A program made the position numbers and the translations under genes. A DNA stretch of 7,090 bases from Limnobacter sp. Its GTDB lineage: Bacteria > Pseudomonadota > Gammaproteobacteria > Burkholderiales > Burkholderiaceae_B. The notes under the pieces are model-generated. The model did no database searches. It was not told where the DNA came from and saw only the letters and a list, made by a program, of their open reading frames with translations. This document shows positions 1 through 6,773 of this stretch, in pieces. Position 1 is the first letter of the stretch. Each line of letters opens with the position of its first letter. The DNA lies in NCBI GenBank assembly GCA_012032215.1, contig JAAURO010000086.1, positions 1 to 7,090 on the forward strand, read 5' to 3'.

Positions 1-826
1 TGATCCCACCAAAAAAACCGTTCCAGAGGGCTTGTGGGTAAAGTGCCCCTCGTGTGAATCGGTGTTGTACCACAACGATTTGGTAGCCAACGCACAGGTT
101 TGCCCCTCGTGCGGCCATCATCACCGCATGGGTGCCAGAGAACGCCTGGCACTGCTTTTTGACGCTGGCCAGCGCGAAGACATTGGCCTGGAAGTCAAGC
201 CCTTGGATAGCCTGAAATTCAAAGACTCCAAGCCTTACGCAACCCGGCTTACCGAGGCCAAAAGTGCCACTGGCGAAACCGATGCCTTGCTGGTTCAGTA
301 CGGAAAAATGAACGGCAACAGCGTGGTGCTGGCCTGTTTTGTATTCGAGTTCATGGGTGGCTCTATGGGCGCGGTGGTGGGCGAGCGGTTTTGCCGTGGT
401 GTGCAAAAAGCCATCGACGAAGGCGTGCCCTTTGTGGCCATTTCCGCTTCGGGCGGGGCCAGAATGCAAGAGGGCCTGGGCTCGCTCATGCAAATGGCAA
501 AAACCTCGGCCATGCTGGCCAAGTTGGCGCAGGCCGGTTTGCCCTTTATTTCCATTCTTACCGACCCCACCATGGGCGGGGTGTCTGCCAGCTTTGCTTT
601 TCTGGGCGATGTGGTGATTGCGGAACCCGGCGCCCTGATTGGTTTTGCAGGCCCGCGTGTTATTGAACAAACCGTGCGCCAAAAATTGCCCGATGGTTTT
701 CAGCGTGCAGAGTTTCTGCTTGAAAAAGGCGCGGTCGATCGCATCGTAGATCGCCGTAACATGAAGTCTGAGGTATCTGGTCTGCTGGCCATTCTCATGA
801 AGCGCACTGCGGATTTTTCTGAATGA
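1..826 (+). CDS. accD: Acetyl-CoA carboxylase carboxyltransferase subunit beta, 5'-truncated by window edge
   Basis: This is the beta subunit of the carboxyltransferase half of acetyl-CoA carboxylase. With AccA it moves the carboxyl group from carboxybiotin (on AccB) to acetyl-CoA, giving malonyl-CoA for fatty-acid synthesis in the cytoplasm. The reading frame is open from base 2 with no start, so the gene begins upstream. About 274 codons are present against a usual 290-305, so roughly 15-20 residues are missing. The N-terminal zinc ribbon is intact: two CPSC pairs (bases 44-55 and 101-112) separated by 15 residues. The crotonase-fold core follows, with [36 protein letters not shown] and [12 protein letters not shown], all typical of AccD. 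A TTG at 32 lies inside the conserved EGLW stretch and is not the start. The stop overlaps the folC ATG (ATGA), so the two genes are probably translationally coupled. Identification is secure. Confidence 0.97.
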   Translation, partial: DPTKKTVPEGLWVKCPSCESVLYHNDLVANAQVCPSCGHHHRMGARERLALLFDAGQREDIGLEVKPLDSLKFKDSKPYATRLTEAKSATGETDALLVQYGKMNGNSVVLACFVFEFMGGSMGAVVGERFCRGVQKAIDEGVPFVAISASGGARMQEGLGSLMQMAKTSAMLAKLAQAGLPFISILTDPTMGGVSASFAFLGDVVIAEPGALIGFAGPRVIEQTVRQKLPDGFQRAEFLLEKGAVDRIVDRRNMKSEVSGLLAILMKRTADFSE

Positions 827-2312
827 GCCATAGCCTGCAACACTGGCTGAATTACATCACTGCACTGCACACGCGCGGCATCGACATGGGTCTTGAGCGC
901 GTAGAACGGGTGCGGGAACGGCTGAAGCTGCGTCTGGGCCATCGGAGTGGTGCAATTCACTGTGGGCGCACCAATGGCAAAGGCTCGGTGTGCGCCATGC
1001 TTGAAAGCATTCTCATTCAGACCGGGTACCGCGTGGGTACCTACACCTCGCCCCACTTAATCGATTTCAACGAGCGTGCCCGTATTAATGGCGAACCTGC
1101 TTCCGATCAAGATCTGATGCTGCTTTTGAAGCCGTGGAACAAGCGCGGTGCGGGCAGCAAGCCACAGTGGGTACGCAGCCAGCAGATGCAGTGTCGCTTA
1201 CGTATTTTGAATTTACCACCTTGGCAATTGCCTGGTTGTTTGCCCAAAAATCCCTGGATGTCTGGGTGCTGGAAGTAGGGCTGGGTGGACGCCTGGATGC
1301 GGTCAATGTGTTCGAGCCCGATGTGTCTGTGGTTACCAGTGTGGATATTGATCACACCGAGTTTCTGGGCGACACCCGAGAAGCTATTGGTTTTGAGAAA
1401 GCCGGTATTTTCAGGGCGGGTAAACCAGCCATAGTTGCCGACCCATCGCCGCCTCAGTCGTTGCTGGAACAGGCGCGTTTAAAGGGGGCCGATGTGTGGC
1501 AGTTTCAGCGCGATTTCAACTACTCGGGCGACAAACAGCAGTGGGCTTATGCAGGCCGCAGCATGCGCCGCGGTGCTTTGGCTTATCCGGCGCTGCGCGG
1601 TGCTAACCAGCTGATTAATGCTTCGGCTTGTTTGGCAGCCCTGGAATCGGTTCGCGACAAACTACCCATTCCCGCCCAGGCCATACGCCAAGGTCTTATT
1701 CTGATTGAATTGCCGGGGCGTTTTCAGGTGTTGCCTGGCCAGCCCACCGTTATTCTGGATGTGGCACACAATCCGCACGCGGCTGCTCACCTGCGCGAAA
1801 GCCTGGACAACATGGGTTTTTTCCCGTTTACCCACTGTGTTTTTGGCATGCTGCAAGACAAAGATGCCAAAGCGGTTATCGAGCAGCTAAAAGACAAAAT
1901 AGATCACTGGCACTTGGTGAGCCTGCAAGGCGAAAGAGGGCGCAGTGCGCAAAACCTCGAAGCCATTGTGCGCAGTTGTGGCATACAGGCCAAGCCCTTC
2001 GATTGGGAAAATTTTCAGGCTACCAATCAGGCTACCAATCAGGCTGGCAGGCACGCCGGGCAGGGCAATGAACCCGCTACTGGCCTCATGAAAAAGCCGA
2101 CAGGCCCTCAAGCGCCGCAAGCCAGTGTGCAATGTTACACCAGCACAGAGCAAGCCTGCCAAGTGCTTGCCCGTGCCGTGCCCACCAGTGATAGAATTTT
2201 GGTCTTTGGATCTTTTCTTGTGGTGGCAGCCGCCCTGCAAGCCCGTAAAACCCAAGTTAACCAATCCCGTGCTTTGGCACCAACCAATACCGAGTTACAG
2301 AGAGCCAAGTGA
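823..2312 (+). pseudogene. folC: Dihydrofolate synthase / folylpolyglutamate synthase, split by a frameshift
   Basis: FolC ligates glutamate to dihydropteroate and then extends folate polyglutamates, using ATP. The ATG at 823 starts inside the accD stop. The first frame gives IDMGLERV, the P-loop region TNGKGS and YTSPHLIDFNERARING, then loses family similarity after about base 1116 and stops at 1276-1278. The frame one base back (open from 1089) carries on the family exactly: DAAFEAVEQAR, LTYFEF, EVGLGGRLDAVN, GFEKAGIFR, ALRGANQLINA, LPGRFQ, LDVAHNP and VFGSF, ending at 2310-2312. Adding one G after 1116 would restore about 496 codons, longer than the usual 420-450. The excess lies partly in a low-complexity stretch around 2010-2115. 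The P-loop reads CGRTNGKGS where the family has (V/A/G)GTNGKGS, so a glycine is replaced by Arg49. The break may be a real mutation or a sequencing error. No canonical slippery heptamer is visible. Confidence 0.9.
2016..2045 (+). repeat. 12-bp tandem repeat inside folC
   Basis: The unit CAGGCTACCAAT occurs twice exactly (2016-2027 and 2028-2039), followed by a half unit CAGGCT. It encodes QATNQATNQA and opens a low-complexity stretch of about 35 residues rich in Q, G, P, N and A. This stretch lies between the conserved C-terminal domain core and the final VFGSF motif of FolC. As the unit is a multiple of three, changes in copy number would keep the frame. Confidence 0.85.
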
Positions 2313-3040
2313 GTTCAAATCCTAAAAAACCAGGCAAAAACCAGTCCGATCCTTCTAACACCGACGAAGCCAAACGCCGTTCCAGACGCAGGTTGGTGGG
2401 GGCTATTGTGCTGCTTCTTGCTGCGGTTATTGTAGTGCCCGCTATTGTGGAAGAGCAGCCCAAGCGCACCCCCGCAGAAATCGAGCTGGTGGTGCCTTCG
2501 CACCCGGAAACCATTTCAGACAATCCAGCGGTTGCCGAGCAAAACGTGCAAAGCCCGGTTGCTTCAAGCACTACTGCCCAGACCACACCAGACGAGCCCG
2601 CAGCTATTGAGCCAGCCCCAGTTGAGCCACCAGCCATTGAACCAGCAGCTATTGAACCAGAACCCGCCTCAAAGCCTGCTCCGAGTGCACAGGCTGCCAA
2701 GCCAGCCAAAGAAGCTGCCCAGGAAGCTGCCCAAGAAGCAGCAAAGCCTGGCAAGGAAGTCACCAAGCCTGCGCAAAACACCCCAGATCCCATTGCCCAG
2801 TTTGCCAAGGCAGAGCCTGTGCTGTGGGTACAGGTGGCTGCATTAAGCGATAAAACACGGGCAGATGGCTTGCGAGATGAACTTAATTCCGCAGGATTCA
2901 ACTCAAGGGTAGAGTCTGTCAGTACCGACAAAGGCCCTATTTTCCGGGTGCGCGTAGGCCCGCTTACTGGCGAATCCAAAGCCCGCGAAACCAAACAGGC
3001 ATTGGCTGCTAAGGGTTACAACGGGAAAGTGCTCAAGTGA
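2309..3040 (+). CDS. dedD: SPOR-domain cell-division protein, DedD-like
   Basis: This is a predicted single-pass inner-membrane protein of 243 residues that should bind septal (glycan-denuded) peptidoglycan. The layout is a short charged cytoplasmic tail with a basic cluster (residues 22-28, KRRSRRR), one membrane helix (about 29-47) and a long Pro/Ala/Glu-rich periplasmic linker (about 50-168). A C-terminal SPOR domain follows (about 170-243) with WVQVAALSD, RADGLRDEL, FRVRVGPL and AAKGY. The start is GTG at 2309, overlapping the folC stop by four bases, with only a weak AGAGAG before it, so coupled translation is likely. The next gene overlaps its stop in the same way. The position between folC and cvpA is the usual one for this gene in gamma- and betaproteobacteria. 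The SPOR family is secure; the name dedD rests on architecture and position, since the linker is not conserved. Confidence 0.88.
   Translation: MSSNPKKPGKNQSDPSNTDEAKRRSRRRLVGAIVLLLAAVIVVPAIVEEQPKRTPAEIELVVPSHPETISDNPAVAEQNVQSPVASSTTAQTTPDEPAAIEPAPVEPPAIEPAAIEPEPASKPAPSAQAAKPAKEAAQEAAQEAAKPGKEVTKPAQNTPDPIAQFAKAEPVLWVQVAALSDKTRADGLRDELNSAGFNSRVESVSTDKGPIFRVRVGPLTGESKARETKQALAAKGYNGKVLK
2711..2745 (+). repeat. Degenerate 12-bp repeats in the SPOR-protein linker
   Basis: GAAGCTGCCCAG (2711-2722), GAAGCTGCCCAA (2723-2734) and a diverged third copy encode EAAQEAAQEAAK. This could form a short helical segment in the otherwise Pro-rich periplasmic linker. A second imperfect set lies at about 2598-2660 and encodes repeats of the form PAAIEP/PAPVEP/PPAIEP. 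Both look like in-frame slippage products that lengthen a flexible spacer. Confidence 0.75.
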
Positions 3041-3528
3041 CCAGTTTTGATTACCTGCTCTTAACCCTGCTGGTGTTGTCCGCAATTTTGGGCGGCATGC
3101 GGGGTTTGGTCAAAGAAGTGTTGTCGCTGGTTAACCTGGTGTTTGCTTTTTGGGTGGCCAATCGCTATGGGGGCACTTTGGTGGTGTATCTGGACTGGGC
3201 AGCAAGCCTTAGCCCCTCCATGAAAGCCTTGTTGGGTTGCGCGGCCGCATTTTTTGGCAGCCTGGTTGTGGGGGCCATCTTCATACGTCTGCTTACTGGT
3301 ATTGTGCAAGCCGCGGGCTTAAGCTTTCTGGACCGCGGGCTGGGGGTGCTGTTTGGTTTTGGTCGAGGTGTATTTATTGTGTTGCTGTTGGTGGTTGCAG
3401 CGGGTTTTACCTCGTTGCCGCAAAAGCAGTTTTGGCAAGAGTCGCGGTTTGCACCGCTGGCAGTTCAAACCGTCAAGGAAGTTAAACCCTACCTGCCTTA
3501 TGAAGTGGCCAGGTGGGTGCGTTACTAG
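3037..3528 (+). CDS. cvpA: CvpA family inner-membrane protein
   Basis: This is a 163-residue polytopic membrane protein of the CvpA family, named for its requirement in colicin V production in E. coli. Its biochemical role is unsettled; envelope maintenance has been proposed. Four hydrophobic segments are visible, at about residues 4-24, 28-45, 64-86 and 101-123. The family-like GGMRGLVKEVLSL follows the first helix and FLDRGLGVLFGFGRG precedes the fourth. The C-terminal tail (about 125-163) is polar. The start is GTG at 3037, which overlaps the upstream stop (GTGA) and has GGGAAAG at 3023-3029 seven bases before it. Placement directly upstream of purF is the classic cvpA-purF arrangement and supports the call. 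Confidence 0.93.
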   Translation: MTSFDYLLLTLLVLSAILGGMRGLVKEVLSLVNLVFAFWVANRYGGTLVVYLDWAASLSPSMKALLGCAAAFFGSLVVGAIFIRLLTGIVQAAGLSFLDRGLGVLFGFGRGVFIVLLLVVAAGFTSLPQKQFWQESRFAPLAVQTVKEVKPYLPYEVARWVRY

Positions 3529-3537
3529 GAGAGTGGT

Positions 3538-5052
3538 ATGTGTGGAGTGGTAGGTGTCTTTGGGTTGACTCCGGTCAATCAGGTGTTGTACGACAGCCTG
3601 CTGCTGCTTCAGCACCGTGGTCAGGATGCGGCGGGTATTGCCACCGGGCACAACAATGCTTTTAGCATGTTTAAAGGCAACGGCCTGGTGCGCGATGTGT
3701 TTCGAACTCGCAATATGCGCCAGCTTATGGGCCCCATTGGTATTGGTCATGTGCGTTACCCTACGGCGGGTTCTGCTGCCAGCCAGGATGAAGCCCAGCC
3801 GTTTTATGTGAATGCCCCTTACGGTATTGTGCTGGCCCACAATGGCAATTTAACAAACAGCGAAAGGCTGAAAGCCGAGCTGTTTAAAAACGACCGGCGG
3901 CACATCAACACCAGTTCAGATTCCGAGGTATTGCTGAATGTACTGGCCCACGAATTGCAAAACTGTGCACCGGGTTATTCCCTGGAGCCCGCTTCCGTAT
4001 TCAAGGCAATAGCTGGCCTGCACGAACGGGCACGCGGCGCATACGCCTGTGTCGCACAAATTGCAGGGTACGGGTTGCTGGCTTTTCGCGATCCGCACGG
4101 CATTCGCCCTTTGGTCCTGGGCAAAAACGAAACCGATCAGGGCACCGAATACATGTTTGCCTCGGAATCGGTGGCTTTGGCTGGCAGCGGATTTCAGTTT
4201 GTGCGCGACATTCAACCCGGCGAAGCCGTGTTCGTGGATATGGACGGCACACTTTACGCCCAGCAATGTGCCAAAAAATTCTCGCTCAATCCGTGCATTT
4301 TTGAATACGTGTACCTCGCACGCCCAGATTCAGTCATGGATGGGGTGCCTGTGTACGAAGCCCGTGTAAAAATGGGCGAATACCTGGCGGCACAAATTAA
4401 AAACACGCTGGTTGTTGGCGAAATTGATGTGGTAATGCCCATTCCCGATTCTTCCCGCCCTGCAGCACTGGAATTGGCCAACCGCCTGAATGTGCCTTAC
4501 CGAGAGGGTTTTATTAAGAACCGCTATATCGGGCGCACTTTTATCATGCCTGGGCAGGCAGTGCGCAAAAAAAGTGTGCGCCAAAAGCTGAACGCCATCG
4601 CAGTCGAGTTTGCCGGCAAAAATGTATTGCTGGTCGATGATTCCATTGTGCGCGGCACCACCAGCCGGGAAATTGTGCAAATGGCTCGCGAAGCAGGGGC
4701 CAAACGCGTTGTTTTTGCCTCGGCAGCACCGCCTGTGCGTTACCCCAATGTGTACGGAATCGACATGCCCACGCGCGATGAACTCATCGCCTCTAACCGC
4801 ACCGACGAAGAAATTTGCCGCGAAATTGGCGCCGATGCCTTGTACTACCAAAGCATTGAAGACATGAAAAAAGCCGTAAGCGATTTACGTCACGATTTAA
4901 CGCAGTTTGATGCCTCGTGCTTTGATGGGCAGTACATCACCGGCGATATTACCCCCGAATACCTCGACAAACTCGAATACGCCAAGCAGCACCCAGAGGT
5001 TAACGAAGCAGGTGGTTTGCAAATGAATTTGGGGTATTCGTCCAATCAGTAA
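3538..5052 (+). CDS. purF: Amidophosphoribosyltransferase (glutamine PRPP amidotransferase)
   Basis: This enzyme catalyses the first committed step of de novo purine synthesis: PRPP plus glutamine gives 5-phosphoribosylamine. It has 504 residues, the normal length. The N-terminal class II glutaminase begins MCGVVGVFG, so Cys2 becomes the N-terminal nucleophile once Met is removed. HRGQDAAGI (26-34), GHVRYPTAG (Arg73) and AHNGNLTN line the glutamine site. The C-terminal phosphoribosyltransferase domain has the PRPP loop VLLVDDSIVRGTTS (about 363-376, paired aspartates 367/368) and PIPDSSRPAALELA upstream. All catalytic motifs are intact. AGGAG at 3527-3531 overlaps the cvpA stop and sits six bases before the ATG, so expression is tied to the upstream operon. 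A T8 run follows the stop, but I see no convincing hairpin before it. Confidence 0.98.
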   Translation: MCGVVGVFGLTPVNQVLYDSLLLLQHRGQDAAGIATGHNNAFSMFKGNGLVRDVFRTRNMRQLMGPIGIGHVRYPTAGSAASQDEAQPFYVNAPYGIVLAHNGNLTNSERLKAELFKNDRRHINTSSDSEVLLNVLAHELQNCAPGYSLEPASVFKAIAGLHERARGAYACVAQIAGYGLLAFRDPHGIRPLVLGKNETDQGTEYMFASESVALAGSGFQFVRDIQPGEAVFVDMDGTLYAQQCAKKFSLNPCIFEYVYLARPDSVMDGVPVYEARVKMGEYLAAQIKNTLVVGEIDVVMPIPDSSRPAALELANRLNVPYREGFIKNRYIGRTFIMPGQAVRKKSVRQKLNAIAVEFAGKNVLLVDDSIVRGTTSREIVQMAREAGAKRVVFASAAPPVRYPNVYGIDMPTRDELIASNRTDEEICREIGADALYYQSIEDMKKAVSDLRHDLTQFDASCFDGQYITGDITPEYLDKLEYAKQHPEVNEAGGLQMNLGYSSNQ

Positions 5053-5098
5053 CGGTTTTTTTTGGTTAGCAGGAAGTCTGTACATTCAGGAAAGTTCA

Positions 5099-6355
5099 AT
5101 GTCTTTGATAGTCCACAAATATGGTGGCACCTCTATGGGGTCTACCGAGCGCATTAAAAATGTAGCGCGCCGTGTTGCCAAGTGGCACAAAGCGGGCAAA
5201 CAAATGGTGGTGGTGCCTTCAGCCATGTCAGGCGAAACCAACCGCCTGATTGGCCTTGCCCGGGAAATTCAGGCCGAACCCGACCCACGCGAACTCGACA
5301 TGCTGTGCTGTACGGGCGAGCAGGCTTCGGTGGCTTTGCTGTCGATGGCCTTAAAAGCCTTGGGCGTAGATGCCGTTAGCTACTGCGGCTGGCAAGTGCC
5401 GGTGCGCACCGATGCCTCGCACAACAAAGCCCGCATTGAATCCATAGACGACACCCACGTGCGCAAAGCACTGGATTCTGGCAAGGTGGTTATTATTACC
5501 GGTTTTCAGGGCATTAACGCAAATGGCGACTTAACCACTTTGGGTCGGGGTGGTTCGGATACCTCTGCGGTGGCCATTGCCGCTGCCATGAATGCCGCTG
5601 AATGCCTGATTTACACCGATGTAGACGGCATTTACACCACCGACCCGCGCGTGGTGCCCGAAGCCCGGCGCATGCGTGTGGTGTCTTTTGAAGAAATGCT
5701 GGAAATGGCTTCGATGGGTTCCAAAGTGCTGCAAATTCGCTCAGTAGAGTTTGCCGGCAAATACCGCGTGCCCACGCGCGTGCTGTCTAGCCTGACCGAC
5801 CCCGACATGCCTCTTGGGCAAGAGGCCAAATCGGGTACCCTGATTACCTTTGAGGAAGATGAACACATGGAACAAGCCGTTGTTTCTGGAATTGCGTTTA
5901 ACCGCGACGAAGCCAAAGTAATGGTGCGCGGCGTGCCCGATAAACCCGGTATTGCTTACCAGATTTTGGGCGATGTGGCTGCTGCCAACATTGACGTGGA
6001 CATGATCATTCAAAACCAGGGGGTAGACGGCACCACCGACTTTACCTTTACCGTGCACCGCAACGAATACAACAAAACCATGGAGCTACTGAGCAACCAG
6101 GTAAAAGGGGCTGTGCAGGCAAGGGAAGTGGCTGGTGATACCAATGTGTGCAAAATATCGATTGTGGGTATTGGCATGCGTTCGCATGTGGGTATTGCCA
6201 GCTTGATGTTTAAAACGCTTTCGGAAGAGGGCATTAACATTCAAATGATCTCGACTTCCGAGATCAAAGTGTCTGTGCTCATCGACGACAAATACATGGA
6301 GCTGGCCGTGCGTTCGCTGCACCGTGCATTCGAGCTGGAAAAAGAGCAGCACTAA
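5099..6355 (+). CDS. lysC: Aspartate kinase with C-terminal tandem ACT domains
   Basis: Aspartokinase phosphorylates aspartate to aspartyl-4-phosphate. This is the entry to lysine, diaminopimelate, threonine, methionine and isoleucine synthesis. Its 418 residues fit the monofunctional class; there is no homoserine dehydrogenase domain. The kinase domain (about 1-250) shows KYGGTSMGS (7-15), the region TGFQGINANGDLTTLGRGGS and YTDVDGIYTTDPR. Two ACT domains follow: one around 266-345 with PGIAYQILGDVAAANIDVDM, and one around 347-412 with KISIVGIGM and GINIQMISTSEIKVSVLI. These normally bind lysine and/or threonine for feedback inhibition. AGGAAAG at 5088-5094 precedes the ATG. A second good ribosome site and in-frame ATG occur at 5852-5869, so a regulatory beta subunit may also be made. 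The gene lies 46 bases after purF and just before tRNA-Ser. Confidence 0.97.
   Translation: MSLIVHKYGGTSMGSTERIKNVARRVAKWHKAGKQMVVVPSAMSGETNRLIGLAREIQAEPDPRELDMLCCTGEQASVALLSMALKALGVDAVSYCGWQVPVRTDASHNKARIESIDDTHVRKALDSGKVVIITGFQGINANGDLTTLGRGGSDTSAVAIAAAMNAAECLIYTDVDGIYTTDPRVVPEARRMRVVSFEEMLEMASMGSKVLQIRSVEFAGKYRVPTRVLSSLTDPDMPLGQEAKSGTLITFEEDEHMEQAVVSGIAFNRDEAKVMVRGVPDKPGIAYQILGDVAAANIDVDMIIQNQGVDGTTDFTFTVHRNEYNKTMELLSNQVKGAVQAREVAGDTNVCKISIVGIGMRSHVGIASLMFKTLSEEGINIQMISTSEIKVSVLIDDKYMELAVRSLHRAFELEKEQH
5852..5869 (+). promoter_or_regulatory. Candidate internal translation start for an aspartokinase beta subunit
   Basis: GAGGAAG (5852-5858) lies eight bases before an in-frame ATG (5867-5869, Met257). 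The product would be 162 residues holding only the two ACT domains, starting MEQAVVSGIAF. In Corynebacterium and Bacillus aspartokinases, the beta subunit comes from an internal start at the equivalent junction. The site here is seen directly; its use is inference, and purine-rich codons for Glu-Glu-Asp could produce the motif by chance. Confidence 0.45.
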
Positions 6356-6356
6356 C

Positions 6357-6384
6357 TGGTAAAGCCGCTGCATTTCTGTATAAT
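6357..6384 (+). promoter_or_regulatory. Sigma-70-like promoter for tRNA-Ser
   Basis: A perfect TATAAT (6379-6384) sits 12 bases before the mature 5' end of the tRNA. The best -35 at suitable distance is the weak TGGTAA at 6357-6362, with a 16-base spacer. Transcription would start near 6391, giving a leader of about six bases. The promoter lies right after the lysC stop, so the tRNA can be transcribed separately from lysC. Confidence 0.65.
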
Positions 6385-6396
6385 GCATGGCTTACC

Positions 6397-6489
6397 GGAG
6401 AGGTGGCCGAGAGGTCGAAGGCACTCCCCTGCTAAGGGAGCATCGGGTCAAAAACCTGATCGAGGGTTCGAATCCCTTCCTCTCCGCCA
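6397..6489 (+). tRNA. tRNA-Ser, anticodon GCU
   Basis: This is a 93-nt class II tRNA with an encoded CCA end (6487-6489). The acceptor stem pairs GGAGAGG (6397-6403) with CCTCTCC (6479-6485), and the discriminator base is G6486. The anticodon stem CTCCC/GGGAG encloses the loop CTGCTAA, with anticodon GCT at 6431-6433, which reads AGC and AGU. A long variable arm pairs ATCGGGT with ACCTGAT (about 6442-6460). The T arm is GAGGG, loop TTCGAAT, then CCCTT. The long variable arm and G discriminator are serine identity features. All stems are intact. Confidence 0.97.
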
Positions 6490-6507
6490 AAATATCCTGT
6501 ACTAACT

Positions 6508-6527
6508 TGCTCATGGGCACATGAGTA
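6508..6527 (+). other. Small hairpin between tRNA-Ser and its terminator
   Basis: CTCATG (6510-6515) and CATGAG (6520-6525) are perfect inverted arms around a GGCA loop. A G-T pair and a T-A pair extend the stem outward. There is no T run, so it is not a terminator by itself. It would form in the 3' trailer of the tRNA precursor and could affect trailer processing. No function is established. Confidence 0.45.
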
Positions 6528-6534
6528 TGCCCGC

Positions 6535-6559
6535 AGCCCCGCACCACGCGGGGCTTTTT
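6535..6559 (+). terminator. Rho-independent terminator after tRNA-Ser
   Basis: The stem AGCCCCGC (6535-6542) pairs perfectly with GCGGGGCT (6548-6555) around an ACCAC loop, followed by a TTTTT run (6555-6559). It lies 46 bases past the CCA end and should stop both tRNA transcription and any read-through from lysC. Confidence 0.92.
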
Positions 6560-6668
6560 GCTTTGGGCTGTTGACCTCACCCCACCGAACCCCCCCCAAA
6601 AACCCTGCGACTTGGCTTTTCATGCTTTTAGAGCGTGAATAGAGCTGTCAGCTATCACGGAGCAATTA
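6560..6668. promoter_or_regulatory. Intergenic stretch with a palindrome before a small ORF
   Basis: No gene is supported here. The stretch holds a C8A5 homopolymer (6590-6602), a weak promoter-like pair TTGGCT (6612-6617) and TGAATA (6636-6641) with an 18-base spacer, and the perfect palindrome AGCTG-T-CAGCT (6643-6653). The palindrome lies between the possible -10 and the RBS of the ORF at 6669. That position would suit an operator or a leader hairpin, but 5-bp arms are short enough to arise by chance. Confidence 0.25.
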
Positions 6669-6773
6669 ATGATTAACAAAACAAATTGGGCGCAGAAGCT
6701 TGCCGAGGATAGCGCTTCAGAGGCGCTTGAGGCGGCCAGGAAAACATCTCGAGCGCGCCCTTCAAGAGGTTGA
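6669..6773 (+). CDS. Small hypothetical ORF, 34 residues, possibly truncated
   Basis: I do not recognise this protein. The ATG at 6669 is preceded by CGGAG (6658-6662) with six bases between, the best RBS in the right-hand region. The product starts MINKTNWAQKLAEDSASEAL and continues as an Ala/Glu-rich probable helix, ending in a basic Arg/Ser/Lys tail. It has no signal peptide or membrane segment. The stop at 6771-6773 lies about 30 bases before recognisable transposase sequence begins on the other strand, so it may be the N-terminal stub of a longer gene cut by the insertion or by later deletion. It could also be a complete micro-ORF or a chance reading frame. The upstream palindrome and weak promoter give slight support for expression. 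Confidence 0.35.
   Translation: MINKTNWAQKLAEDSASEALEAARKTSRARPSRG

Noticed and set aside
1119..1130. Programmed -1 frameshift slippery site in folC (GCTTTTG)
   Set aside because: The bases do not form X XXY YYZ in the initial frame, no clear downstream pseudoknot was seen, and homology switches frame a few codons earlier.
2257..2994. Long minus-strand ORF of 245 codons opposite the SPOR gene
   Set aside because: Its Ala/Gly/Ser-rich composition is the complement of the repetitive Pro/Ala/Glu linker. It has no recognisable motif, and the plus-strand gene is clearly real.
5050..5067. T8 run after purF as a terminator
   Set aside because: The only nearby inverted repeat is TTGG/CCAA with a long loop and no GC-rich stem next to the T run. 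Termination here is not supported.
5056..5086. Promoter for lysC in the 46-base gap
   Set aside because: TTGGTT and TACATT are only 13 bases apart, and no other pair with 16-18 base spacing resembles the sigma-70 consensus.
6392..6623. Two minus-strand ORFs across the tRNA region, encoding GFEPSIRF- and EGIRTLDQVF-like peptides
   Set aside because: They are the antisense of tRNA-Ser plus the terminator. Such peptides recur in databases as artefacts of serine tRNA genes, so no protein is supported.
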